Positions 32,611-42,478 of a stretch of DNA of 64,000 bases are shown here, one piece after another. The position numbers were made by a program, and so were the translations under genes. The notes beneath the pieces were generated by a model. The model was not told where the DNA came from. It made no database searches and saw only the letters and a program-made list of their open reading frames with translations. This DNA is from Haematococcus lacustris (Eukaryota > Chlorophyta > Chlorophyceae > Chlamydomonadales > Haematococcaceae). Location of the stretch: assembly GCA_030144725.1 (NCBI GenBank), contig JASKMD010000012.1, forward strand, positions 11,958,621 to 12,022,620, in the 5' to 3' direction. How positions within the stretch are numbered: position 1 is the stretch's first letter; each line of letters begins with the position of its first letter.

Positions 32611-32706
32611 CCAGCAGCAGCAGCGGGCTGGGGCTGGGGCTGGGTCTGGGTCTGGGTCTGGGTCTGGGTCTGGGTCTGGGGCTGGGTCTGGGGCTGGGGC
32701 TGGGGA
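31778..32706 (+). pseudogene. LINE ORF1-like N-terminal segment with polyglutamine, cut by an antisense L1
   Basis: From ATG 31778: polyQ, Gly/Ala-rich stretches, GGKALAVVFSAASRALRAGRSTL (resembling LLGKALFRAAVLASKGKLAARKL of ORF1), a long interrupted polyQ (about 32530-32625) and then Ala-Gly/Ser-Gly encoded by GGGGCT/GGGTCT units (32628-32705). The poly-T of an antisense L1 starts at 32707. The hexamers resume at 36957 on the far side of that L1 and lead into ORF1, so this is plausibly the upstream part of the same LINE. Confidence 0.55.
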
Positions 32707-35700
32707 TTTTTTTTTTTTTTTTGATGGAAGAGCATTACAAGAGAGAGTGAGATTAGAGAAAAGAAGAAAAGAGAAGACTACTTCAAACATGGTTTCCCCA
32801 TACACGATCCCAAGCACCCCATCCAAACACAGCGGTCCACACACCCCAAGGAAAGGTTCACACACCCCAAGCAAAAGTCCACACAACCCAAGCAACCCTC
32901 TCCCTAGGACAACGTCAAGACACTCCCCCACACCAACGCCCTCCACCCTAGCTCACCTCCCCAGACCCTCCCCATACCCTCCCCACAAAACTACCCACCC
33001 GAGCCTAAGTTCCGCCCCTCGACCTGAAACCGATAACCCTACCCCCAACGCACAGACCAAGACCACCTAAGCCCCCGGTCCCCTGACACCCAGACAGCCC
33101 CCCGAAGCCTAGCCCACCCCACCCACCGAACGCCCTAAGCCCCCACCAGCAACCCTGAAGCTCAGGCTGGCTCGACGAGGAATGGGACGGGCCACTGCAA
33201 GGAGAGGCGAACCACTAGCTCTCCCCCCCCCTGCGCCCTGCCCTCCCCATGCCTAGGCCTCACTGCTGCCCTCTCCTCCTCCACTCCTCCTGCCCCAACC
33301 CTCCCCTCTGCCCCCTCCTGCCCTCCCCTCCGCTCCCTCCTGGGCTGCTTGGCAAACCAGCCCCCCGACGCCTCGGGCCACAGCTGGTCGAAGTGGGCAG
33401 CGTCCAGCTCCGGGTCCTTTCCCTTGAACCAGGTGGAGGGCACAGCGCCGCAGAGGCCCACGCGGATGTCCCTTCCCACCCGATGCCAGTCCCGCTTGAC
33501 GGCCGTGGTGAGGGTGGAGATGACCTCCTCCACGACCCGCCTCGCCACCTGTTGTGGCTGCAGGGCTGTAGCGGCTCCTGAGCTGCGGAGGCGCCACACT
33601 ACGCCCAGGTAGGCAACGCGCAGCCGCAGCCACAGCAGGCTGTCAGGGGGCTGAAAGGGGGGGGCCTCGCCGCGGGTGGGGCGCCCACTGTGGAGCAGCA
33701 TGGCGTCGCCTGAGGGGGGGCGGGTGCCTGTGAGGCGGCCGTACATGTCCAGCACCCACTCCCAGGCTGGGACCACGGCGGGGCAGGTCAGGAAGGCGTG
33801 GGTGAGGGTCTCCAAGTGCCCCGGCTAGCAGAAGCGGCAGGCGGAAGAGCCCGGGGCAGCCGTACCCTTGAGGATGTGGCCCCACAAGGCCCCCACCATG
33901 AGGCTGGCGTGAAGCACCCGCCAGGCCACGATGACATGCTCCCGACGGAGGGTGGGGTCTAGCAGCTCCTTCCACACCTTCGCACACGGCTGGCCCGCCT
34001 GAACACCCACAGCCAGCAGGTCCACGGTGTCGGCCCAGGGTGCGGGCTGAGCAACTGGCTGCCTGCCCCCACGCCGCTGCTGGGCCTCCAGCTGCCGCTC
34101 AGCCTGCTGGGCCGCCCTCATCTGCGGCGAGGGTCGCTGGTGCGCCCTGGCGGAGGTGTCAAGCCAGCGAGGCGGTTGGCTGCCCTGCACCTCCTCGGGG
34201 AGCCGCTCCTCCACATCCCTGCCCTGCTGCTCCCGCTCCCCCGCTGCCCCCTGGCCTGCCACCTGCTGCACGCTGGCCTCCCACTTGAGCTCCAGCTCCC
34301 TCAGGGCCCCATCAGCCACCGCTGCCACCTCCGGTTCGCCCGCTGCCCGGGGGGGGCGCACACCCCACAGCGCTGGCCACAAGCCCCCACCTGGTGGGTA
34401 GAGGGGGTCGGCACTGACGCGCTGGAGCTGGTGGAGGCGCACCCTGGCATGCTTGACCGAGAAGTCCAGGAGGGTGGTGGTGCCCATGCCCCACACCCGA
34501 GGGTCCAGCTGCAGGTGAGCCAGGGGCCCAAGAGCCACTCCTCCTTAGGCCAGGTGCCAGGCCCCTCGTCAGCTGGGTCGGCAGCTTGCCCTCCCGCCCC
34601 GCCCCCTGCTCCCCTACGCCCTCCTCCTCCTCCACGCCCTCGCCCTCGCCCCCTGCCCCCGCCCCGCCCCCTTGCCCGCCCCCCTCCCCTGCCAACCCCC
34701 CGGGCCCCGCCTAGTTCCTGCCCTTGAGCCTGCTCCTGCGCTACGTGATGCTGGGCGGGTAGAGGGCGGAGGTGGGTGGCTCGCTCCTCCGGAGTCAGCC
34801 TGTAGCTGGGCTTGTTGAGCCGGGCCACCGCAGCTGGCTCCCAGGCCGCCCCTCCCTCCGCCCAGAAAGCCCCTAGGGGCCCCTGCCCTGTGGGGTCTAG
34901 GGGGTAGAGGCGGCCGTTGGGGCCCACCCAGTGGGAGGGCTGGAGCAGGGGGGTGCGCCGCATCACAAACCCCACCCCTGGCCCAACCCTCAGGCACTCC
35001 CACTCCGGCTGAGGAGGCTGCAGGCGGTCTACCATGCCCTGCCAGGGCTCGGGGAGGCAAGCCCTGACCAGGTCGGCAGCCCATCGGGCCTCCCCCTCCA
35101 GCTGGGGGCTATGCAGGGCTTCCCTCACGTGGCGGACGTGGGTCCAACCCTGCTCAGCTGCTGCCTCCCTCGCTGCTGGGTTCATGCGGACTTGCGCGTT
35201 GTACCACAGCGGCTCTGCCAGCACCGAGAAGAAGGACTGGCTAGCAGGGGGCACCGCACGGAACAGCTTGAGCTCAGCCAGGGCCGCCACGTGAGCTTGC
35301 AGCCACGGGCTGATGCCTCGCGAGGGGGGGGCGGTGGGGTCGGTGATGACCCACGTGCTGAGGCCGTGGGAGGGGTCTGCCAGCAGGCTGTGGGTCAGAG
35401 GCTGCCAGGGACGAACCCGGGGCGACCAGAGCTGGGCCAGCATCTTCGCCAGCATGGCCGTGCTGGTGACCCCCAGGTCGGGAAGCCCCACCCCTCCTTC
35501 CCCCCGGGGCATCACGCAGATGGCCTTGCTAGGGTAGAGGCGGCTGCTGTTGGGGCTGCGCTCCTGGGGCAGGTCTGAGGCTGCCACAAAGCGGTTGACA
35601 GCCGCGGCCATGGCTTGCGTCAGAGGAGCGGAGGGTTGCACAAAAGCCATTTGGTAGATGGACTTGGAGGCCAGGCACTGCTGTGCCACCTGCACCCGCC

Positions 35701-36956
35701 CCAGGAGGTTGAGGCCTTGGGGCCGCCAAGGGGGGGAGGCTGCCATCATGGCCGCAGCCGCCCCACCGAAGGCGGCCTCGCTGGTGGCAGCGTAGGAGGC
35801 CGCCCCAAGAGGGACCCCCAGGTGGCGCACGGGCACCCCCGGTCGGACAGCTGGGATGACCACCTCCGGCTCCTGCTCCCCACCCTGCTCCTGCCCGCCC
35901 TGCTGCTGCCCTTGCCCGCCACCTTCCCCCAGCCCACCCCCTAGCCCCTGCTCGCCCACCTGCCCCTGCCCGCCCCCTTCCCCCCCGTCACCCCCCCTTC
36001 CTCCCCTCCCCGCCCCCTCGGGGCCTGAGCCCTCCTGGTTGCCCGGCCCAGGCTCTGGCTGGGCACACGGTAGGGCTGAGCTCTTGCTCACGCTCAGCGC
36101 CGGGCCCCCCGCGGCGCGGAACAGGCCCAGGGCCTCCACAACCACCTTCCCGTCTCTGACCCGATCGAGCACCACGATGGTGAGGTCGTCCGCATACTCC
36201 TTGGAGGGGAGCGCGGGGGTCAGGGCGGCCCTGTGCATGGCCAGAGGGCTGGAGGGGATGGTGGGGGTGCTGATGCGGCCTGCCAGCTGGAGCGAGCTGA
36301 GGTAGCTGACCAGCGGCTGAAGCACGATGCACCAGTAGAGCGGGGAGGCCCCGCTGCCCTGCAGCAGCCCCCACGCAAGGGGGAAGCTGTCGGTGAGGTG
36401 GCCGTTGACCAGCACCTGGCTCGTGGCCCCCCGGTGCAGCAGCTGAGCCCAGCGCACATGCCCCTCCCGGCAGAACCCCATGGCCTCCACTGTGTCCTGG
36501 AGCAAGCCCCAGGACACGTTGTCATAGGCACCCGCCAGGTCCAGCAACAACAGCGAGGCTGGGCTGCCCCGCTGCTGCAGGTACTCCAGCACGCCTAGGT
36601 GGAACTGCACGCTGTCGCTGATGTCCCTGCCCAGGATAAAGGCGGACTGAGAGGGGGACACCAGCAGGTCCAAGGGCAGCTGCAGCCGGTCCTCCACTGC
36701 CCTGGCCACCAGGCGCACGTCGCAGTTGAGGAGCGTGATGGGGCGGTAGCCGGCCACCTGGTCCCTCGGCTTGCCAGCCTTGGGCACGAGGGTGATGATG
36801 CCTGTCAGGAACTCAGCCAGCGGGGCAGGGTCAGTGGTGTCTGCCAGGGCCTCTCGCAACATGGCCCGCAGCGGCCGCCCCAGCTCCACCCACAGCCGGT
36901 CATAGACCTCCATGGGCAGTCCATCTAGCCCCGGGGCCTTGCTGTGCGCGCAGCCC
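32707..36956 (-). mobile_element. 5'-truncated L1-type LINE, minus strand, inserted in a hexanucleotide array
   Basis: Poly-T 32707-32722 is the A-tail; the 3' UTR is 32723-33161; ORF2 runs from 33162 to the array edge at 36956. Read 5' to 3' on the minus strand: RT (KAPGLDGLP … LDLAGAYDNV … YADD at 36185-36196 … VRHLGVPLGA), thumb/connection (YPSKAICVMPRGEGGVGLPDLG), then the tail with CCHC-like …HLETLTHAFLTCP and VVRLSLQWPVP. GGGTCT/GGGGCT units flank both ends (32628-32705 and 36957 on), consistent with insertion into the array. Confidence 0.8.
33162..36956 (-). pseudogene. L1 ORF2 (RT to C-terminus), broken
   Basis: The longest open piece is 34301-36913. A frameshift moves it to the frame of 33825-34538, and an in-frame TAG inside the CCHC knuckle (CRFC then stop, about 33825) separates 33162-33815. 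The endonuclease is absent because of 5' truncation. It is the best template in the window for the ORF2 middle that is missing from the gapped copy at 39238-42031. Confidence 0.85.
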
Positions 36957-37928
36957 TGCTGGGTCTGGGGCTGGGTCTGGGGCTGGGTCTGGGGCTGGGG
37001 CTGGGTCTGGGTCTGGGTCTGGGGCTGGGTCTGGGGCTGGGGCTGGGGCTAGGGCTGGGGCTGGGGCTGGGGCTGGGGCTGGGGCTGGGGCTGGGGCTGG
37101 GGCTGGGGCTGGGGCTGGGGCTGGGGCTGGGGCTGGGGCTGGGGCTGGGGCTGGGGCTGGGGCTGGGGCTGGGGCTGGGGCTGGGGCTGGGGCTGGGGCT
37201 GGGGCTGGGGCTGGGGCTGGGGCTGGGGCTGGGGCTGGGGCTGGGGCTGGGGCTGGGGCTGGGGCTGGGGCTGGGGCTGGGGCTGGGGCTGGGGCTGGGG
37301 CTGGGGCTGGGGCTGGGGCTGGGGCTGGGGCTGGGGCTGGGGCTGGGGCTGGGGCTGGGGCTGGGGCTGGGGCTGGGGCTGGGGCTGGGGCTGGGGCTGG
37401 GGCTGGGGCTGGGGCTGGGGCTGGGGCTGGGGCTGGGGCTGGGGCTGGGGCTGGGGCTGGGGCTGGGGCTGGGGCTGGGGCTGGGGCTGGGGCTGGGGCT
37501 GGGGCTGGGGCTGGGGCTGGGGCTGGGGCTGGGGCTGGGGCTGGGGCTGGGGCTGGGGCTGGGGCTGGGGCTGGGGCTGGGGCTGGGGCTGGGGCTGGGG
37601 CTGGGGCTGGGGCTGGGGCTGGGGCTGGGGCTGGGGCTGGGGCTGGGGCTGGGGCTGGGGCTGGGGCTGGGGCTGGGGCTGGGGCTGGGGCTGGGGCTGG
37701 GGCTGGGGCTGGGGCTGGGGCTGGGGCTGGGGCTGGGGCTGGGGCTGGGGCTGGGGCTGGGGCTGGGGCTGGGGCTGGGGCTGGGGCTGGGGCTGGGGCT
37801 GGGGCTGGGGCTGGGGCTGGGGCTGGGGCTGGGGCTGGGGCTGGGGCTGGGGCTGGGGCTGGGGCTGGGGCTGGGGCTGGGGCTGGGGCTGGGGCTGGGG
37901 CTGGGCTGGGCTGGGGCTAGGGCTGGGG
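36957..37928. repeat. (GGGGCT)n hexanucleotide array, about 1 kb
   Basis: Left edge mixed GGGTCT/GGGGCT, then near-perfect GGGGCT with one GGGGCTAGGGCT variant near 37049 and short units near 37902. Same position relative to LINE ORF1 as the array at 28207-29443. Confidence 0.95.
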
Positions 37929-37930
37929 CC

Positions 37931-39235
37931 GTGCCTTCTCCGATGGTTTTGGGGCGCCCACGCCTTCCCCGTCCCTTGCCCAATACCCTCTTCACAACGC
38001 CCACCACCTTCCAGCCCAGCGCCTTGGGGGCCTTCGTGGCTCGGGCGCATGCGCCTTGCTCTGTCCCGCCCCGTTGCGCGCTTTCCCCACACGCCCCTCT
38101 TCCCACCCCTCTGCCCTCTGGCCCCCTCAGCCCCCCTTGGGCCGCCCCTCCCCCCCTTGTAATTCCTCCCGCTGTCCATCCCGTGCCTCTTGAGGGGTCT
38201 GTTGCCACTGGCTCCCTTGCCGGTATTCCCCCATCAGCCTCTCCGCGCTCCCCGGGGCACTTGGGGTTGCTGGGCAAGGCCCTCTTTAGGGCCGCGGTGC
38301 TGGCCTCCAAGGGCAAGCTCGCTGCCCGTAAGCTGAGAGATGCCACAGCTAGGGGCCTAGCCGCAGCCGGGCAGTGGGTGGGTGGGGAACCTTCCGCCAG
38401 CTCTCCCTCCCTTGACCCCATGGACGCCGAGGCAGCGGCCCCCACCGCCTCTTGCCGCACGGAGGTCACGGGGCCTGGCGCAGTTGCCCATCTCCCAGCC
38501 CAGGAGCTTGGTCCCTCCACCGGGCTGGGCACCCGGCTCGGCACGGTGCGGGTTGGGCCCGGTGAGCTGCAGGGTAGTCAGCCTCCCCGCTGGCTTGACA
38601 CCGCCGCGAGGGCACCTCCGCGCCCCTCCCCGGATGACAGGAGGGCTAGGCGGGAGGAGCGGCAGCGGGTGGCTCAGTGTAGGTCGAGGCGAGGCAACAC
38701 GCAGCCAGCTACCCAGCCAGCCAGAGGGGGGCCTAGCCGGCGCCGGTACGGCATTCCCTCTTCCGGTTCCAGCTCTGAGGAGTGGGAGGCACGGCGTGCA
38801 GGGCACCAGCAAGCTGGCAGGCAGCGTGCTGCGCAGCTTGGCCATGGGTCCCCACACGTGCGCCGCTACGGGTTGCTCAGCCCCTCTGCTAGCCTGGCCA
38901 GCTCGCTGGGGGCCTCCTGTGACAGCCCTGTAGTTGAGTCAGCAGGGCCCCGGGAGGGGAGGTTGAGGGTGCCTAAGCGGCAGCAGCCCGAGCAGGCAGC
39001 TCAGCCTGGGGAGGAGGTCGAGCAGCTCGGTCCTCTGCCCCTGAGGCCCCCGCTGGCCATCTATTCCCGTGAGCCTCGGATCCGCCTGCGCCGCCCGGGG
39101 GCCAAGTTGGCGTGCATTGAGGCCACCCCGCCCCCCCCCCCCGGCCCTCCTCCTTTTCCAGGCCCGCCTCCCCTTCCCAGCCCACCCGCCCTCCTCTACA
39201 CACGCGTAGCCCGCGCGGGGGCAAGCCAGGACTAG
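37931..39235 (+). CDS. L1-type LINE ORF1
   Basis: Open in the frame that enters from the array and stops with TAG at 39233-39235, two bases before the ORF2 ATG. Features: Pro-rich start, LLGKALFRAAVLASKGKLAARKLRD, Arg-rich DDRRARREERQRVAQCRSRRG, Ser/Glu-rich patch, REPRIRLRRPG and a Pro-rich end. No CCHC knuckle or clear RRM. The start is uncertain: the frame runs back through the array and may originally have begun upstream (see 31778). Likely RNA-binding partner of ORF2. Confidence 0.65.
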   Translation: MPSPMVLGRPRLPRPLPNTLFTTPTTFQPSALGAFVARAHAPCSVPPRCALSPHAPLPTPLPSGPLSPPWAAPPPLVIPPAVHPVPLEGSVATGSLAGIPPSASPRSPGHLGLLGKALFRAAVLASKGKLAARKLRDATARGLAAAGQWVGGEPSASSPSLDPMDAEAAAPTASCRTEVTGPGAVAHLPAQELGPSTGLGTRLGTVRVGPGELQGSQPPRWLDTAARAPPRPSPDDRRARREERQRVAQCRSRRGNTQPATQPARGGPSRRRYGIPSSGSSSEEWEARRAGHQQAGRQRAAQLGHGSPHVRRYGLLSPSASLASSLGASCDSPVVESAGPREGRLRVPKRQQPEQAAQPGEEVEQLGPLPLRPPLAIYSREPRIRLRRPGAKLACIEATPPPPPGPPPFPGPPPLPSPPALLYTRVARAGASQD

Positions 39236-39237
39236 CC

Positions 39238-42031
39238 ATGCAGCGCCCAGGTGTGGCCGCCAGATTCTTGGCAGTCACCCTCAACGTGCAGGGCCTTGCC
39301 CAGCCGCACAAACTGCAGGCCCTGCTTAACTGGGCCGCTGACAGCCCGGCGCAAGTGGTGTTCCTCCAAGAGTGCCATAGGGCGGAGAGCGTGTGGCAGT
39401 GGGCAGAAGCCCACTCGGGGGCCAAGCCCGCCTGGCGGGGGCAGTGGTTTTACACCCCTGGCACCGGCAGCTCCCAAGGCTGTCTGGTGTTGGTCAAGCC
39501 CTCCACCATCCTCCAGGGGTGCACCCAGGTGCAGCTGCAGGTAGAGGGGGCCCAGGGGCGGGTGCTGCGGGTAGACGGGGAGCTCGCAGGCAGGCCGGTG
39601 TCCCTAGTGTGCGTGTACGCCCCGGCGCAGCAGGCAGAGCAGCCAGCGTTCTACGCAGAGTGCCTCCCCGCTTGCCTCCCGCCAGCCGCCGACCGCCGCC
39701 TCCTCCTCATGGGGGGCGACTTCAACTGCATCTTAGCCCCCGTGGACAGAGTGGGCATCCCGCAGGGCTCGCAGCATGGGGAGGCCTGGGTGGGCAGCCG
39801 GGGCCAGGGGGCGGAGCAGCTGCGGCAGCTGGTGGGTGAGCGGGGTCTGGTGGACCCGTGGCGCCATCTGCACCCCTCCAAGAGAGACCTCACCCACTTC
39901 AGCAAGCGTTGGCGGACGGGTGCGCGCCTTGACCGATGGTACATCTCGGAGGAGCTGGTGCAGTGGCAGATGGACAGCGCCATCCAGGGTGTGCTGCCAG
40001 TGCCCACCGACCACCGGCCCGTGTCAGTGGCAGTGTGCCCCCCCGACCTGCCTCTCACCGTCCCCGCTCCCTGGCAGCTGCACCCCGCCCACCTTGACAA
40101 CCCCGACCTGCTGGACTGCCTCAAGGACTTCCTACAGGCGGAGGCCCTTTACCACGAGGCTGCGAGTCAGCTGGGGCTGCCTAGGGATGGGCACAGGGCC
40201 AGGTGGGCCCGCATCAAGCAGGGCCTGGCCATGCGTGCCCAGCACTTCCTGCGGGCCCATCGCCGCGCGCAGCGTGACCTGCAGCAGCGCAGGGAGAAGG
40301 CGGCAGCAGTGGCCAGGGCTCACCTCGTGCGGCAGCTGGTGCGGGTGGAGCGAGAGGGGGAGGCTGAGGTGCAGGCGGCGCAGCACCTGGGAGAGGCCGC
40401 AGCCCTGGCGGGTGTGGGTGCGAGGGAGCAGGGGGCCCAGCAATCCCTGCTGGCCAGCGCAGTCCTCGACCAGTACTACGGCGACCGCTCCTCCTTCTAC
40501 TTCTACCATCGCGACCAGCCCGCGCACACCCCCACCCTCATCTCCTCTCTCCAGCTCCCCGGCCAGCCAGGTCAGCCAGCAGACCTTACCACGCCGGCCG
40601 GGGTGAAGGCAGCGTGCAGGGCTTTCCAGCAGCACTACTCAGCTGCCGAGCCCACCGGTGTCTACGCAGCCAAGCCGGTGGACACAGCTGCGCGCGCCAC
40701 GCTGCTGGGCAGCCTCACCTCCCACCTCACCCCCACCCAGGCCAGGGCTGCCGAGGGCCCCGTTGGCATCCCTATGCTATCAGAGGAGGAGCTGGGCCGG
40801 GCTCTGCAGGGCTGCGCGCACAGCAAGGCCCCGGGGTTAGATGGACTGCCCATGGAGGTCTATGACCGGCTGTGGGTGGAGCTAGGGCGGCCGCTGCGGG
40901 CCATGTTGCGAGAGGCCCTGGCAGACACCGCTGACCCTGCCCCCCTGGCTGAGTTCCTGACAGGCATCATCACCCTCGTGCCCAAGGCTGGCAAGCCGAG
41001 GGACCAGGTGGCCGGCTGCCGCCCCATCACGCTCCTCAACTGCGACGTGCGCCTGGTGGCCAGGGCAGTGGAGGACCGGCTGCAGCTGCCCTTGGACCTG
41101 CTGGTGTCCCCCTCTCAGTCCGCCTTCATCCTGGGCAGGGACATCAGCGACAGCGTGCAGTTCCACCTAGGCCTGCTGGAGTACCTGCAGCAGCGGGGCA
41201 GCCCAGCCTGGCTGTTGTTGCTGGACCTGGCGGGTGCCTATGACAACGTGTCCTGGGGCTTGCTCCAGGATACGATGGAGGCCATGGGGTTCTGCCGGGA
41301 GGGGCATGTGCGCTGGGCTCAGCTGCTGCACCGGGGGGCCACAAGNNNNNNNNNNNNNNNNNNNNNNNNNNNNNNNNNNNNNNNNNNNNNNNNNNNNNNN
41401 NNNNNNNNNNNNNNNNNNNNNNNNNNNNNNNNNNNNNNNNNNNNNNNNNNNNNNNNNNNNNNNNNNNNNNNNNNNNNNNNNNNNNNNNNNNNNNNNNNNN
41501 NNNNNNNNNNNNNNNNNNNNNNNNNNNNNNNNNNNNNNNNNNNNNNNNNNNNNNNNNNNNNNNNNNNNNNNNNNNNNNNNNNNNNNNNNNNNNNNNNNNN
41601 NNNNNNNNNNNNNNNNNNNNNNNNNNNNNNNNNNNNNNNNNNNNNNNNNNNNNNNNNNNNNNNNNNNNNNNNNNNNNNNNNNNNNNNNNNNNNNNNNNNN
41701 NNNNNNNNNNNNNNNNNNNNNNNNNNNNNNNNNNNNNNNNNNNNNNNNNNNNNNNNNNNNNNNNNNNNNNNNNNNNNNNNNNNNNNNNNNNNNNNNNNNN
41801 NNNNNNNNNNNNNNNNNNNNNNNNNNNNNNNNNNNNNNNNNNNNNCAAGCAGCCTAGGAGGGAGCGGAGGGGAGGGCAGGAGGGCGCAGAGGGGAGGGTT
41901 GGGGCAGGAGGAGTGGAGGAGGAGAGGGCAGCAGGGAGGCCTAGGCAGGGGGAGGGCAGGGCGCAGGGGGGGGGAGAGCTAGTGGTTCGCCTCTCCTTGC
42001 AGTGGCCCGTCCCCTTCCCCGTCGAGCCAGC
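39238..42031 (+). CDS. L1-type LINE ORF2 (AP endonuclease and reverse transcriptase), interrupted by an assembly gap
   Basis: ATG 39238. APE-type endonuclease: VTLNVQGL, VVFLQECHRAE, MGGDFNCILAP (about 39710), ARLDRWYIS and PTDHRPVSVAV, about residues 8-265. A helical linker with SSFYFYHRDQPAH follows, then [13 protein letters not shown] (about 40820), PKAGKPRDQ, CRPITLLNCD (the usual Tyr is Cys here), LLLDLAGAYDNVSW, up to HRGAT at 41345. After the N run (41346-41845) only the end remains: KQPRRERR … VVRLSLQWPVPFPVEPA, stop at 42031. Nicks target DNA and primes reverse transcription from the LINE RNA. The only copy here with a complete endonuclease. The 3' UTR is 42032-42473, without an A-tail. 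Confidence 0.88.
41346..41845. other. Assembly gap (500 N)
   Basis: Exactly 500 N, a common placeholder size. Matching the flanks to the antisense copy (about 36421 and 33351) predicts about 3.07 kb of missing ORF2. Confidence 0.95.
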
Positions 42032-42478
42032 CTGAGCTGCAGGGTTGCTGGTGGGGGCTTAGTGCGTTCCGTGGGTGGGGTGGGCTAGGCTTCGGGGGGT
42101 TGTCTGGGTGTCAGGGTGCCGGGGGCTTAGGTGGTCTTGGTTTGAGCGTTGGGGGTAGGGTTCTAGGTTTCAGGTCGAGGGGCGGGGCTTAGGCTCGTGT
42201 GGGTAGTTCTGTGGGGAGGGTCGGAGGAGGTGTGTTGAGCTAGGGTGGAGGGCGTTGGTGTGGGGGAGTGTCTTGACGTTGTCCTAGGTAGGGGGTTGCT
42301 TGGGTTGTGTGGACCTTTGCCCTTGGGGTGTGTGAACCTTTCCTTGGGGTGTGTGGGCCGCTGTGTTTGGATGGGGTGCTTGAGGATCGTGTGTGGGGGA
42401 ACCTTGTTTTTTGTAGTCTTCTCTTTTCAATTTTACTTTCAGTCTTACTCTCTCTCTTGTAATGCTCCTCCCCAATAT

